Under the pieces are notes generated by a model, which did not search any database, was not told the origin of the DNA, and worked only from the letters and a program-made list of their open reading frames with translations. Of a stretch of 64,000 nt of DNA, positions 36,187 to 48,745 are shown piece after piece. Position 1 is the stretch's first letter, and each line of letters starts with the position of its first letter. The stretch lies in assembly GCF_029227915.1 (NCBI RefSeq), contig NC_079880.1, positions 6,202,001 to 6,266,000 on the forward strand, read 5' to 3'. The DNA comes from Hydractinia symbiolongicarpus. Taxonomy: Eukaryota; Cnidaria; Hydrozoa; Anthoathecata; Hydractiniidae. The position numbers and the translations under genes were made by a program.

Positions 36187-39100
36187 ACGATTTTTTAAAT
36201 TATTATTTCACCACTAAAGCCCATGAGACTTGTAGTTTTTAAAAATGTTTTCATTTTTGATGAGACGCTGAATAAAAGAAGTTTAATCGCCGGCAAACGA
36301 AAACCCGCAATTTCCCGTAAATCCCGGTCTCGGCCCGTATAGTCAAAAGTATACAAGGAAAGTACCCAGTGAGTAAACTCATTTCCCAAACGAATTTTTA
36401 AATTATTTTTTCACCACTAAAACGCATGAGACTTGTAGTTTTCAAAAATGTTTTCATTTTTGATGAGACGCTGAATAAAAGAAGTTTAATCGCCGGCAAA
36501 CGAAAACCTGCGATTTCCCGTAAATCCCGGACTCGGCCCGTATAGTCAAAAGTATACAAAGAGAGTACCCAGGGTGTAAACTCATTTCCAAAACGATTTT
36601 TTAAATTATTTTTTCACCACTAAAACGCATGAGACTTGTAGTTTTCAAAAATGTTTTCATTTTTGATGAGACGCTAAATAAAAGAAGTTTAATCGCCGGC
36701 AAACGAAAACCCGCCATTTCCCGTAAACCCCGGACTCGGCCCGTATAGTTAAAAGTATACAAGGAAAGTACCCAGTGAGTAAACTCATTTCCCGAACGAT
36801 TTTTAAATTATTTTTTCACCACTAAAACGCATGAGACTTGTAGTTTTTAAAAATGTTTTCATTTTTGATGAGACGCTGAATAAAAGAAGTTTAATCGCCG
36901 GCAAACGAAAACCCGCAATTTCCCGTAAATCCCGGTCTCGGCCCATATAGTCAAAAGTATACAAGGAAAGTACCCAGTGAGTAAACTCATTTCCCAAACG
37001 AATTTTTAAATTATTTTTTCACCACTAAAACGCATGAGACTTGTAGTTTTCAAAAATGATTTCATTTTTGATGAGACGCTGAATAAAAGAAGTTTAATCG
37101 CCGGCAAACGAAAACCTGCGATTTCCCGTAAATCCCGGACTCGGCCCGTATAGTCAAAAGTATACAAAGAGAGTACCCAGGGTGTAAACTCATTTCCAAA
37201 ACGATTTTTTAAATTATTTTTTCACCACTAAAACGCATGAGACTTGTAGTTTTCAAAAATGTTTTCATTTTTGATGAGACGCTAAATAAAAGAAGTTTAA
37301 TCGCCGGCAAACGAAAACCCGCCATTTCCCGTAAACCCCGGACTCGGCCCGTATAGTTAAAAGTATACAAGGAAAGTACCCAGTGAGTAAACTCATTTCC
37401 CGAACGATTTTTAAATTATTTTTTCACCACTAAAACGCATGAGACTTGTAGTTTTCAAAAATATTTTCATTTTTGATGAGACGCTGAATAAAAGAAGTTT
37501 AATCGCCGGCAAACGAAAACCTGCGATTTCCCGTAAATCCCGTACTCGGCCCGTATAGTCAAAAGTATACAAAGAAAGTACCCAGGGAGTAAACTCATTT
37601 CCCAAACGATTTTTTAAATTATTTTTTCACCACTAAAGCCCATGAGACTTGTAGTTTTTAAAAATGTTTTCATTTTTGATGAGACGCTGAATAAAAGAAG
37701 TTTAATCGCCGGCAAACGAAAACCCGCAATTTCCCGTAAATCCCGGTCTCGGCCCGTATAGTCAAAAGTATACAAGGAAAGTACCCAGTGAGTAAACTCA
37801 TTTCCCAAACGAATTTTTAAATTATTTTTTCACCACTAAAACGCATGAGACTTGTAGTTTTTAAAAATGTTTTCATTTTTGATGAGACGCTGAATAAAAG
37901 AAGTTTAATCGCCGGCAAACGAAAACCTGCGATTTCACGTAAATCCCGTACTCGGCCCGTATAGTCAAAAGTATACAAAGAAAGTACCCAGGGAGTAAAC
38001 TCATTTCCCAAATGATTTTTTAAATTATTATTTCACCACTAAAGCCCATGAGACTTGTAGTTTTTAAAAATGTTTTCATTTTTGATGAGACTCTGAATAA
38101 AAGAAGTTTAATCGCCGGCAAACGAAAACCCGCAATTTCCCGTAAATCCCGGTCTCGGCCCGTATAGTCAAAAGTATACAAGGAAAGTACCCAGTGAGTA
38201 AACTCATTTCCCGAACGATTTTTTAAATTATTTTTTCACCACTAAAACGCATGAGACTTGTAGTTTTCAAAAATGTTTTCATTTTTGATGAGACGCTGAA
38301 TAAAAGAAGTTTAATCGCCGGCAAACGAAAACCTGCGATTTCCCGTAAATCCCGGACTCGGCCCGTATAGTCAAAAGTATACAAAGAGAGTACCCAGGGT
38401 GTAAACTCATTTCCAAAACGATTTTTAAATTATTTTTTCACCACTAAAACGCATGAGACTTGTAGTTTTCAAAAATGTTTTCATTTTTGATGAGACGCTA
38501 AATAAAAGAAGTTTAATCGCCGGCAAACGAAAACCCGCCATTTCCCGTAAACCCCGGACTCGGCCCGTATAGTTAAAAGTATACAAGGAAAGTACCCAGT
38601 GAGTAAACTCATTTCCCGAACGATTTTTAAATTATTTTTTCACCACTAAAACGCATGAGACTTGTAGTTTTCAAAAATGTTTTCATTTTTGATGAGACGC
38701 TGAATAAAAGAAGTTTAATCGCCGGCAAACGAAAACCTGCGATTTCCCGTAAATCCCGTACTCGGCCCGTATAGTCAAAAGTATACAAAGAAAGTACCCA
38801 GGGAGTAAACTCATTTCCCAAACGATTTTTTAAATTATTATTTCACCACTAAAGCCCATGAGACTTGTAGTTTTTAAAAATGTTTTCATTTTTGATGAGA
38901 CGCTGAATAAAAGAAGTTTAATCGCCGGTAAACGAAAACCCGCAATTTCCCGTAAATCCCGGTCTCGGCCCATATAGTCAAAAGTATACAAGGAAAGTAC
39001 CCAGTGAGTAAACTCATTTCCCAAACGAATTTTTAAATTATTTTTTCACCACTAAAACGCATGAGACTTGTAGTTTTCAAAAATGTTTTCATTTTTGATG

Positions 39101-40245
39101 AGACGCTGAATAAAAGAAGTTTAATCGCCGGCAAACGAAAACCTGCGATTTCCCGTAAATCCCGGACTCGGCCCGTATAGTCAAAAGTATACAAAGAGAG
39201 TACCCAGGGTGTAAACTCATTTCCAAAACGATTTTTTAAATTATTTTTTCACCACTAAAACGCATGAGACTTGTAGTTTTCAAAAATGTTTTCATTTTTG
39301 ATGAGACGCTAAATAAAAGAAGTTTAATCGCCGGCAAACGAAAACCCGCCATTTCCCGTAAACCCCGGACTCGGCCCGTATAGTTAAAAGTATACAAGGA
39401 AAGTACCCAGTGAGTAAACTCATTTCCCGAACGATTTTTAAATTATTTTTTCACCACTAAAACGCATGAGACTTGTAGTTTTCAAAAATGTTTTCATTTT
39501 TGATGAGACGCTGAATAAAAGAAGTTTAATCGCCGGCAAACGAAAACCTGCGATTTCCCGTAAATCCCGTACTCGGCCCGTATAGTCAAAAGTATACAAA
39601 GAAAGTACCCAGGGAGTAAACTCATTTCCCAAACGATTTTTTAAATTATTATTTCACCACTAAAGCCCATGAGACTTGTAGTTTTTAAAAATGTTTTCAT
39701 TTTTGATGAGACGCTGAATAAAAGAAGTTTAATCGCCGGCAAACGAAAACCCGCAATTTCCCGTAAATCCCGGTCTCGGCCCGTATAGTCAAAAGTATAC
39801 AAGGAAAGTACCCAGTGAGTAAACTCATTTCCCAAACGAATTTTTAAATTATTTTTTCACCACTAAAACGCATGAGACTTTTAGTTTTTAAAAATGTTTT
39901 CATTTTTGATGAGACGCTAAATAAAAGAAGTTTAATCGCCGGCAAACGAAAACCTGCGATTTCCCGTAAATCCCGGACTCGGCTCGTATAGTCAAAAGTA
40001 TACAAAGAGAGTACCCAGGGTGTAAACTCATTTCCAAAACGATTTTTTAAATTATTTTTTCACCACTAAAACGCATGAGACTTGTAGTTTTCAAAAATGT
40101 TTTCATTTTTGATGAGACGCTGAATAAAAGAAGTTTAATCGCCGGCAAACGAAAACCTGCGATTTCCCGTAAATCCTGGACTCCGCCCGTATATTCAAAA
40201 GTATACAAAGAAAGTACCCAGGGAGTAAACTCATTTCCCAATCGA
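36187..40245 (+). repeat. D4 core with 3-, 6- and 4-monomer steps
   Basis: A cassette of monomers with TAAAGCCCATGAG and GGTCTCGG, then GAGAGTACCCAGGGTG, then CCCGCCATTTC with AAACCCCGG, cycles through this block. AAACCCCGGA lies at 36,725, 37,333, 38,549 and 39,360. The interval of six monomers contains an extra TAAAGCCC monomer pair, showing that cassette length changed by whole monomers between cycles. Confidence 0.72.
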
Positions 40246-40269
40246 TTTTTTAAATTATTATTTCACCAC

Positions 40270-41284
40270 TAAAGCCCATGAGACTTGTAGTTTTTAAAAA
40301 TGTTTTCATTTTTGATGAGACGCTGAATAAAAGAAGTTTAATCACCGGCAAACGAAAACCCGCGATTTCCCGTAAATCCCGGACTCGGCCCGTATAGTTA
40401 AAAGTATACAAGGAAAGTACCCAGTGAGTAAACTCATTTCCCGTACAAATTTTTTTATTATTTTTTCACCACTAAAACGTATGAGACTTGTAGTTTTCAA
40501 AAATGTTTTCATTTTTGATGAGACGCTTAATAAAAGAAGTTTAATCGCCGGCAAACGAAAACCTGTGATTTCCCGTAAATCCCGTACTCCGCCCGTATAG
40601 TCAAAAGTATACAAAGAAAGTACCCAGGGGGTAAACTCATTTCCCAAACGATTTTTTAAATTATTATTTCACCACTAAAGCCCATGAGACTTGTAGTTTT
40701 TAAAAATGTTTTCATTTTTGATGAGACGCTGAATAAAAGAAGTTTAATCGCCGGCAAACGAAAACCCGCAATTTCCCGTAAATCCCGGTCTCGGCCCGTA
40801 TAGTCAAAAGTATACAAGGAAAGTACCCAGTGAGTAAACTCATTTCCCAAACGAATTTTTAAATTATTTTTTCACCACTAAAACGCATGAGACTTGTAGT
40901 TTTCAAAAATGTTTTCATTTTTGATGAGACGCTGAATAAAAAAAGTTTAATCGCCGGCAAACGAAAACCTGCGATTTCCCGTAAATCCCGGACTCGGCCC
41001 GTATAGTCAAAAGTATACAAAGAGAGTACCCAGGGTGTAAACTCATTTCCCGAACGATTTTTTAAATTATTTTTTCACCACTAAAACGCATGAGACTTGT
41101 AGTTTTCAAAAATGTTTTCATTTTTGATGAGACGCTGAATAAAAGAAGTTTAATCGCCTGCAAACGAAAACCTGCGATTTCCCGTAAATCCCGGACTCGG
41201 CCCGTATAGTCAAAAGTATACAAAGAAAGTACCCAGGGAGTAAACTCATTTCCCAAACGATTTTTTAAATTATTATTTCACCAA
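40270..41284 (+). repeat. 5-monomer higher-order repeat, 1,015 bp, copy 1
   Basis: TTAATCACCGG (40,341), CCCGTACAAATTTTTTTATT, GACGCTTAATAAAAG, AAACCTGTGATTTC and GGGGGTAAAC recur exactly 1,015 bases downstream. Confidence 0.82.
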
Positions 41285-42299
41285 TAAAGCCCATGAGACT
41301 TGTAGTTTTTAAAAATGTTTTCATTTTTGATGAGACGCTGAATAAAAGAAGTTTAATCACCGGCAAACGAAAACCCGCGATTTCCCGTAAATCCCGGACT
41401 CGGCCCGTATAGTTAAAAGTATACAAGGAAAGTACCCAGTGAGTAAACTCATTTCCCGTACAAATTTTTTTATTATTTTTTCACCACTAAAACGTATGAG
41501 ACTTGTAGTTTTCAAAAATGTTTTCATTTTTGATGAGACGCTTAATAAAAGAAGTTTAATCGCCGGCAAACGAAAACCTGTGATTTCCCGTAAATCCCGT
41601 ACTCCGCCCGTATAGTCAAAAGTATACAAAGAAAGTACCCAGGGGGTAAACTCATTTCCCAAACGATTTTTTAAATTATTATTTCACCACTAAAGCCCAT
41701 GAGACTTGTAGTTTTTAAAAATGTTTTCATTTTTGATGAGACGCTGAATAAAAGAAGTTTAATCGCCGGCAAACGAAAACCCGCAATTTCCCGTAAATCC
41801 CGGTCTCGGCCCGTATAGTCAAAAGTATACAAGGAAAGTACCCAGTGAGTAAACTCATTTCCCAAACGAATTTTTAAATTATTTTTTCACCACTAAAACG
41901 CATGAGACTTGTAGTTTTCAAAAATGTTTTCATTTTTGATGAGACGCTGAATAAAAGAAGTTTAATCGCCGGCAAACGAAAACCTGCGATTTCCCGTAAA
42001 TCCCGGACTCGGCCCGTATAGTCAAAAGTATACAAAGAGAGTACCCAGGGTGTAAACTCATTTCCCGAACGATTTTTTAAATTATTTTTTCACCACTAAA
42101 ACGCATGAGACTTGTAGTTTTCAAAAATGTTTTCATTTTTGATGAGACGCTGAATAAAAGAAGTTTAATCGCCTGCAAACGAAAACCTGCGATTTCCCGT
42201 AAATCCCGGACTCGGCCCGTATAGTCAAAAGTATACAAAGAAAGTACCCAGGGAGTAAACTCATTTCCCAAACGATTTTTTAAATTATTATTTCACCAA
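41285..42299 (+). repeat. 5-monomer higher-order repeat, 1,015 bp, copy 2
   Basis: Partner of 40,270-41,284. Differences include CACCAATAAAGCCC for CACCACTAAAGCCC at the start. The TCGCCTGCAAACG monomer at the end of the unit is then repeated again 609 bases downstream. Confidence 0.82.
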
Positions 42300-42499
42300 T
42301 AAAGCCCATGAGACTTGTAGTTTTTAAAAATGTTTTCATTTTTGATGAGACGCTGAATAAAAGAAGTTTAATCGCCGGCAAACGAAAACCCGCGATTTCC
42401 CGTAAATCCCGGACTCGGCCCGTATAGTCAAAAGTATACAAGGAAAGTACCCAGTGAGTAAACTCATTTCCTGAACGATTTTTTAAATTATTTTTTCAC

Positions 42500-43108
42500 C
42501 ACTAAAACGCACGAGACTTGTGGTTTTTAAAAATGTTTTCATTTTTGATGAGACGCTGAATAAAAGAAGTTTAATCGCCGGCAAACGAAAACCTGCGATT
42601 TCCCGTAAATCCCGGACTCGGCCCGTATAGTCAAAAGTATACAAAGAGAGTACCCAGGGTGTAAACTCATTTCCCGAACGATTTTTTAAATTATTTTTTC
42701 ACCACTAAAACGCATGAGACTTGTAGTTTTCAAAAATGTTTTCATTTTTGATGAGACGCTGAATAAAAGAAGTTTAATCGCCTGCAAACGAAAACCTGCG
42801 ATTTCCCGTAAATCCCGGACTCGGCCCGTATAGTCAAAAGTATACAAAGAAAGTACCCAGGGAGTAAACTCATTTCCCAAACGATTTTTTAAATTATTAT
42901 TTCACCAATAAAGCCCATGAGACTTGTAGTTTTTAAAAATGTTTTCATTTTTGATGAGACGCTGAATAAAAGAAGTTTAATCGCCGGCAAACGAAAACCC
43001 GCGATTTCCCGTAAATCCCGGACTCGGCCCGTATAGTCAAAAGTATACAAGGAAAGTACCCAGTGAGTAAACTCATTTCCTGAACGATTTTTTAAATTAT
43101 TTTTTCAC
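42500..43108 (+). repeat. 3-monomer duplication, 609 bp, of the preceding block
   Basis: This repeats approximately 41,891-42,499: TCGCCTGCAAACG monomer, then CACCAATAAAGCCC (42,297 and 42,906), then TTTCCTGAACG (42,468 and 43,077). Copy 2 begins after a monomer with GCACGAGACTTGTGG. Confidence 0.72.
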
Positions 43109-43590
43109 CACTAAAACGCATGAGACTTGTAGTTTTCAGAAATGTTTTCATTTTTGATGAGACGCTTAATGAAAGTGGTTTAATCGCCGGCAAACGAAAA
43201 CCTGCGATTTCCCGTAAATCCCGGGCTTGGCCCGTATAGACGAATGTATACAAAGAAAGTACCCTGTGAGTAAACTCATTTCCAAAACGATTTTTTAAAT
43301 TATCTTTTCACCACTAAAACGCTTGAGACTTGTAGTTTTCAAAAATGTTTTCATTTTTGATGAGACGCTAAATAAAAGAAGTTTAATCGCCGGCAAACGA
43401 AAACCCGCCATTTCCCGCAAACCCCGGACTCGGCCCGCATAGTCAAAAGTATACAAAGAAAGTACCCAGGGTGTAAACTCATTTCCCGAACGATTTTTTA
43501 AATTATTATTTCACCACTAAAGCCCATGAGACTTGTAGTATTTAAAAATGTTTTCATTTTTGATGAGACGCTGAATAAAAGAAGTTTAAT

Positions 43591-44198
43591 CCCCGGCAAA
43601 CGAAAACCTGCGATTTCCCGTAAATCCCGGACTCGGCCCGTATAGTCAAAAGTATACAAAGAGAGTACCCAGGGTGTAAACTCATTTCCCGAACGATTTT
43701 TAAATTATTTTTTCACCACTAAAACGCATGAGACTTGTAGTTTTCAAAAATGTTTTCATTTTTGATGAGACGCTGAATAAAAGAAGTTTAATCGCCGGCA
43801 AACGAAAACCGGTGATTTCCCGTAAATCCCGTACTCCGCCCGTATAGTCAAAAGTATACAAAGAGAGTACCCAGGGTGTAAACTCATTTCCAAAACGATT
43901 TTTTAAATTATTTTTTCACCACTAAAACGCATGAGACTTGTAGTTTTCAAAAATGCTTTCATTTTTGATGAGACGCTGAATAAAAGAAGCTTAATCGCCG
44001 GCAAACGAAAACCCGCGATTTCCCGTAAATCCCGGACTCGGCCCGTATAGTCAAAAGTATACAAGAAAAGTACCCAGTGAGTAAACTCATTTCCCGAACG
44101 AATTTTTAAATTATTTTTTCACCACTAAAACGCATGAGACTTGTAGTTTTTAAAAATGTTTTCATTTTTGATGAGACGCTGAATAAAAGAAGTTTAAT
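43591..44198 (+). repeat. 3-monomer tandem duplication, 608 bp, copy 1
   Basis: TTAATCCCCGGC (43,587), AAATGCTTTC (43,951) and ACAAGAAAAG recur 608 bases downstream. Copy 1 has AAACCGGTG and GAAGCTTAATC where copy 2 has AAACCTGTG and GAAGTTTAATC. Confidence 0.8.
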
Positions 44199-44806
44199 CC
44201 CCGGCAAACGAAAACCTGCGATTTCCCGTAAATCCCGGACTCGGCCCGTATAGTCAAAAGTATACAAAGAGAGTACCCAGGGTGTAAACTCATTTCCCGA
44301 ACGATTTTTAAATTATTTTTTCACCACTAAAACGCATGAGACTTGTAGTTTTCAAAAATGTTTTCATTTTTGATGAGACGCTGAATAAAAGAAGTTTAAT
44401 CGCCGGCAAACGAAAACCTGTGATTTCCCGTAAATCCCGTACTCCGCCCGTATAGTCAAAAGTATACAAAGAGAGTACCCAGGGTGTAAACTCATTTCCA
44501 AAACGATTTTTTAAATTATTTTTTCACCACTAAAACGCATGAGACTTGTAGTTTTCAAAAATGCTTTCATTTTTGATGAGACGCTGAATAAAAGAAGTTT
44601 AATCGCCGGCAAACGAAAACCCGCGATTTCCCGTAAATCCCGGACTCGGCCCGTATAGTCAAAAGTATACAAGAAAAGTACCCAGTGAGTAAACTCATTT
44701 CCCGAACGAATTTTTAAATTATTTTTTCACCACTAAAACGCATGAGACTTGTAGTTTTTAAAAATGTTTTCATTTTTGATGAGACGCTGAATAAAAGAAG
44801 TTTAAT
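44199..44806 (+). repeat. 3-monomer tandem duplication, 608 bp, copy 2
   Basis: Partner of 43,591-44,198. A third cycle starts at 44,807 but quickly turns into the block that matches 41,460 onwards. Confidence 0.8.
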
Positions 44807-44909
44807 CGCCGGCAAACGAAAACCTGCGATTTCCCGTAAATCCCGGACTCGGCCCGTATAGTCAAAAGTATACAAAGAGAGTACCCAGGGTGTAAACTCA
44901 TTTCCCGAA

Positions 44910-46430
44910 CGATTTTTAAATTATTTTTTCACCACTAAAACGCATGAGACTTGTAGTTTTCAAAAATGTTTTCATTTTTGATGAGACGCTGAATAAAAGA
45001 AGTTTAATCGTCGGCAAACGAAAACCTGTGATTTCCCGTAAATCCCGTACTCCGCCCGTATAGTCAAAAGTATACAAAGAAAGTACCCAGGGGGTAAACT
45101 CATTTCCCAAACGATTTTTTAAATTATTATTTCACCACTAAAGCCCATGAGACTTGTAGTTTTTAAAAATGTTTTCATTTTTGATGAGACGCTGAATAAA
45201 AGAAGTTTAATCGCCGGCAAACGAAAACCCGCAATTTTCCGTAAATCCCGGTCTCGGCCCGTATAGTCAAAAGTATACAAGGAAAGTACCCAGTGAGTAA
45301 ACTCATTTCCCAAACGAATTTTTAAATTATTTTTTCACCACTAAAACGCATGAGACTTGTAGTTTTCAAAAATGTTTTCATTTTTGATGAGACGCTGAAT
45401 AAAAGAAGTTTAATCGCCGGCAAACGAAAACCTGCGATTTCCCGTAAATCCCGGACTCGGCCCGTATAGTCAAAAGTATACAAAGAGAGTACCCAGGGTG
45501 TAAACTAATTTCCCGAACGATTTTTTAAATTATTTTTTCACCACTAAAACGCATGAGACTTGTAGTTTTCAAAAATGTTTCATTTTTGATGAGACGCTGA
45601 ATAAAAGAAGTTTAATCGCCTGCAAACGAAAACCTGCGATTTCCCGTAAATCCCGGACTCGGCCCGTATAGTCAAAAGTATACAAAGAAAGTACCCAGGG
45701 AGTAAACTCATTTCCCAAACGATTTTTTAAATTATTATTTCACCAATAAAGCCCATGAGACTTGTAGTTTTTAAAAATGTTTTCATTTTTGATGAGACGC
45801 TGAATAAAAGAAGTTTAAACGCCGGCAAACGAAAACCCGCGATTTCCCGTAAATCCCGGACTCGGCCCGTATAGTCAAAAGTATACAAGGAAAGTACCCA
45901 GTGAGTAAACTCATTTCCTGAACGATTTTTTAAATTATTTTTTCACCACTAAAACGCATGAGACTTGTAGTTTTCAGAAATGTTTTCATTTTTGATGAGA
46001 CGCTTAATGAAAGTGGTTTAATCGCCGGCAAACGAAAACCTGCGATTTCCCGTAAATCCCGGGCTTGGCCCGTATAGACGAATGTATACAAAGAAAGTAC
46101 CCTGTGAGTAAACTCATTTCCAAAACGATTTTTTAAATTATCTTTTCACCACTAAAACGCTTGAGACTTGTAGTTTTCAAAAATGTTTTCATTTTTGATG
46201 AGACGCTAAATAAAAGAAGTTTAATCGCCGGCAAACGAAAACCCGCCATTTCCCGTAAACCCCGGACTCGGCCCGCATAGTCAAAAGTATACAAAGAAAG
46301 TACCCAGGGTGTAAACTCATTTCCCGAACGATTTTTTAAATTATTATTTCACCACTAAAGCCCATGAGACTTGTAGTATTTAAAAAAATTTTCATTTTTG
46401 ATGAGACGCTGAATAAAAGAAGTTTAATCG
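44910..46430 (+). repeat. Long-offset duplicate of 41,462-43,590 lacking one 3-monomer unit
   Basis: The left part matches 41,462 onwards at offset 3,448 (17 monomers): AAACCTGTG, GGGGGTAAAC, then GGTCTCGG. The right part matches 42,900-43,590 at offset 2,838 (14 monomers): TTTCCTGAACG at 43,077 and 45,915, CGTATAGACG at 43,233 and 46,071, GTAGTATTTAAAAA. The change of offset equals three monomers, the size of the 609-bp duplication present only in the left copy. Confidence 0.72.
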
Positions 46431-46514
46431 CCGGCAAACGAAAACCCGCGACTTCCCGTAAATCCCGGACTCGGCCCGAATAGTCAAAAGTATACAAAGA
46501 AAGTACCCAGGGAG

Positions 46515-48745
46515 TAAACTCATTTCCCGAACGATTTTTTAAATTATTTTTTCACCACTAAAACGCATGAGACTTGTAGTTTTCAAAAATGTTTTCATTT
46601 TTGATGAGACGCTGATTAAAGAAGTTTAATCGCCGGCAAACGAAAACCTGCGATTTCCCGTAAATCCCGGACTCGGCCCGTATAGTCAAAAGTATACAAA
46701 GAAAGTACCCGGGGTGTAAACACATTTCCCGAACGATTTTTTAAATTATTATTTCACCACTAAAGCCCATGAGACTTGTAGTTTTTAAAAATGTTTTCAT
46801 TTTTGATGAGACGCTGAATAAAAGAAGTTTAATCGCCGGCAAACGAAAACCCGCGATTTCCCGTAAATCCCGGACTCGGCCCGTATAGTCAAAAGTATAC
46901 ACGAAAAGTACCCAGTGAGTAAACTCATTTCCCGAACGAATTTTTAAATTATTTTTTCACCACTAAAACGCATGAGACTTGTAGTTTTCAAAAATGTTTT
47001 CATTTTTGATGAGACGCTGAATAAAAGAAGTTTAATCGCCGGCAAACGAAAACCTGCGATTTCCCGTAAATCCCGGACTCGGCCCGTATAGTCAAAAGTA
47101 TACAAAGAGAGTACCCAGGGTGTAAACTCATTTCCCGAACGATTTTTTAAATTATTTTTTCACCACTAAAACGCATGAGACTTGTAGTTTTCAAAAATGT
47201 TTTCATTTTTGATGAGACGCTGAATAAAAGAAGTTTAATCGCCTGCAAACGAAAACCTGCAATTTCCCGTAAATCCCGGACTCGGACCGTATAGTCAAAA
47301 GTATACAAAGAAAGTACCCAGGGAGTAAACTCATTTCCCAAACGATTTTTTAAATTATTATTTCACCACTAAAGCCCATGAGACTTGTAGTTTTTAAAAA
47401 TGTTTTCATTTTTGATGAGACGCTGAATAAAAGAAGTTTAATCGCCGGCAAACGAAAACCCGCGATTTCCCGTAAATCCCGGACTCGGTCCGTATATTCA
47501 AAAGTATACAAGAAAAGTACCCAGTGAGTAAACTCATTTCCCGAACGAATTTTTAAATTATTTTTTCACCACTAAAACGCATGAGACTTGTAGTTTTCAG
47601 AAATGTTTTCATTTTTGATGAGACGCTTAATGAAAGTGGTTTAATCACCGGCAAACGAAAACCCGCGATTTCCCGTAAGTCCCGGGCTTGGCCCGTATAG
47701 TCGAATGTATACAAAGAAAGTACCCTGTGAGTAAACTCATTTCCAAAACGATTTTTTAAATTATTTTTTCACCACTAAAACGCATGAGACTTGTAGTTTT
47801 CAAAAATATTTTCATTTTTGATGAGACGCTGAATAAAAGAAGTTTAATCGCCGCAAACGAAAACCTGCGATTTCCCGTAAATCCCGGACTCGGCCCGTAT
47901 AGTCAAAAGTATACAAAGAGAGTACCCAGGGTGTAAACTCATTTCCCGAACGATTTTTTAAATTATTTTTTCACCACTAAAACGCATGAGACTTGTAGTT
48001 TTCAAAAATGTTTTCATTTTTGATGAGACGCTGAATAAAAGAAGTTTAATCGCCTGCAAACGAAAACCTGCAATTTCCCGTAAATCCCGGACTCGGACCG
48101 TATAGTCAAAAGTATACAAAGAAAGTACCCAGGGAGTAAACTCATTTCCCAAACGATTTTTTAAATTATTATTTCACCACTAAAGCCCATGAGACTTGTA
48201 GTTTTTAAAAATGTTTTCATTTTTGATGAGACGCTGAATAAAAGAAGTTTAATCGCCGGCAAACGAAAACCCGCGATTTCCCGTAAATCCCGGACTCGGC
48301 CCGTATATTCAAAAGTATACAAGAAAAGTACCCAGTGAGTAAACTCATTTCTCGAACGAATTTTTAAATTATTTTTTCACCACTAAAACGCATGAGACTT
48401 GTAGTTTTCAGAAATGTTTTCATTTTTGATGAGACGCTTAATGAAAGTGGTTTAATCACCGGCAAACGAAAACCCGCGATTTCCCGTAAGTCCCGGGCTT
48501 GGCCCGTATAGTTGAATGTATACAAAGAAAGTACCCTGTGAGTAAAGTCATTTCCAAAACGATTTTTTAAATTATCTTTTCACCACTAAAACGCTTGAGA
48601 CTTGTGGTTTTCAAAAATGTTTTCATTTTTGATGAGACGCTAAATAAAAGAAGTTTATTGGCCGGCAAACGAAAACCCGCCATTTCCCGTAAACCCCGGA
48701 CTCGGCCCGCATAGTCAAAAGTATACAAAGAAAGTACCCAGGGTG
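46515..48745 (+). repeat. 11-monomer higher-order repeat, 2,231 bp, copy 1
   Basis: CTGATTAAAGAAG (46,612), TCGCCTGCAAACG, CGGACCGTATAG, TCGCCGCAAACG (47,845) and TTTATTGGCC (48,654) each recur 2,231 bases downstream. Confidence 0.8.

Larger units (their letters stand above)
34151..43100 (+). repeat. Domain D4: TAAAGCCCATGAG array
   Basis: About 44 monomers, gene-free. The marker monomer has TAAAGCCCATGAG with a TTATTTCACC tract. It is interleaved with GAGAGTACCCAGGGTG monomers and CCGTAAACCCCGGAC monomers. Nearly all monomers are exactly 203 bp and of the GGACTCGG or GGTCTCGG kind. The marker AAACCCCGGA occurs at 36,725, 37,333, 38,549 and 39,360, i.e. steps of 608, 1,216 and 811 bases (3, 6 and 4 monomers). 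This shows an unstable higher-order register. Confidence 0.75.
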
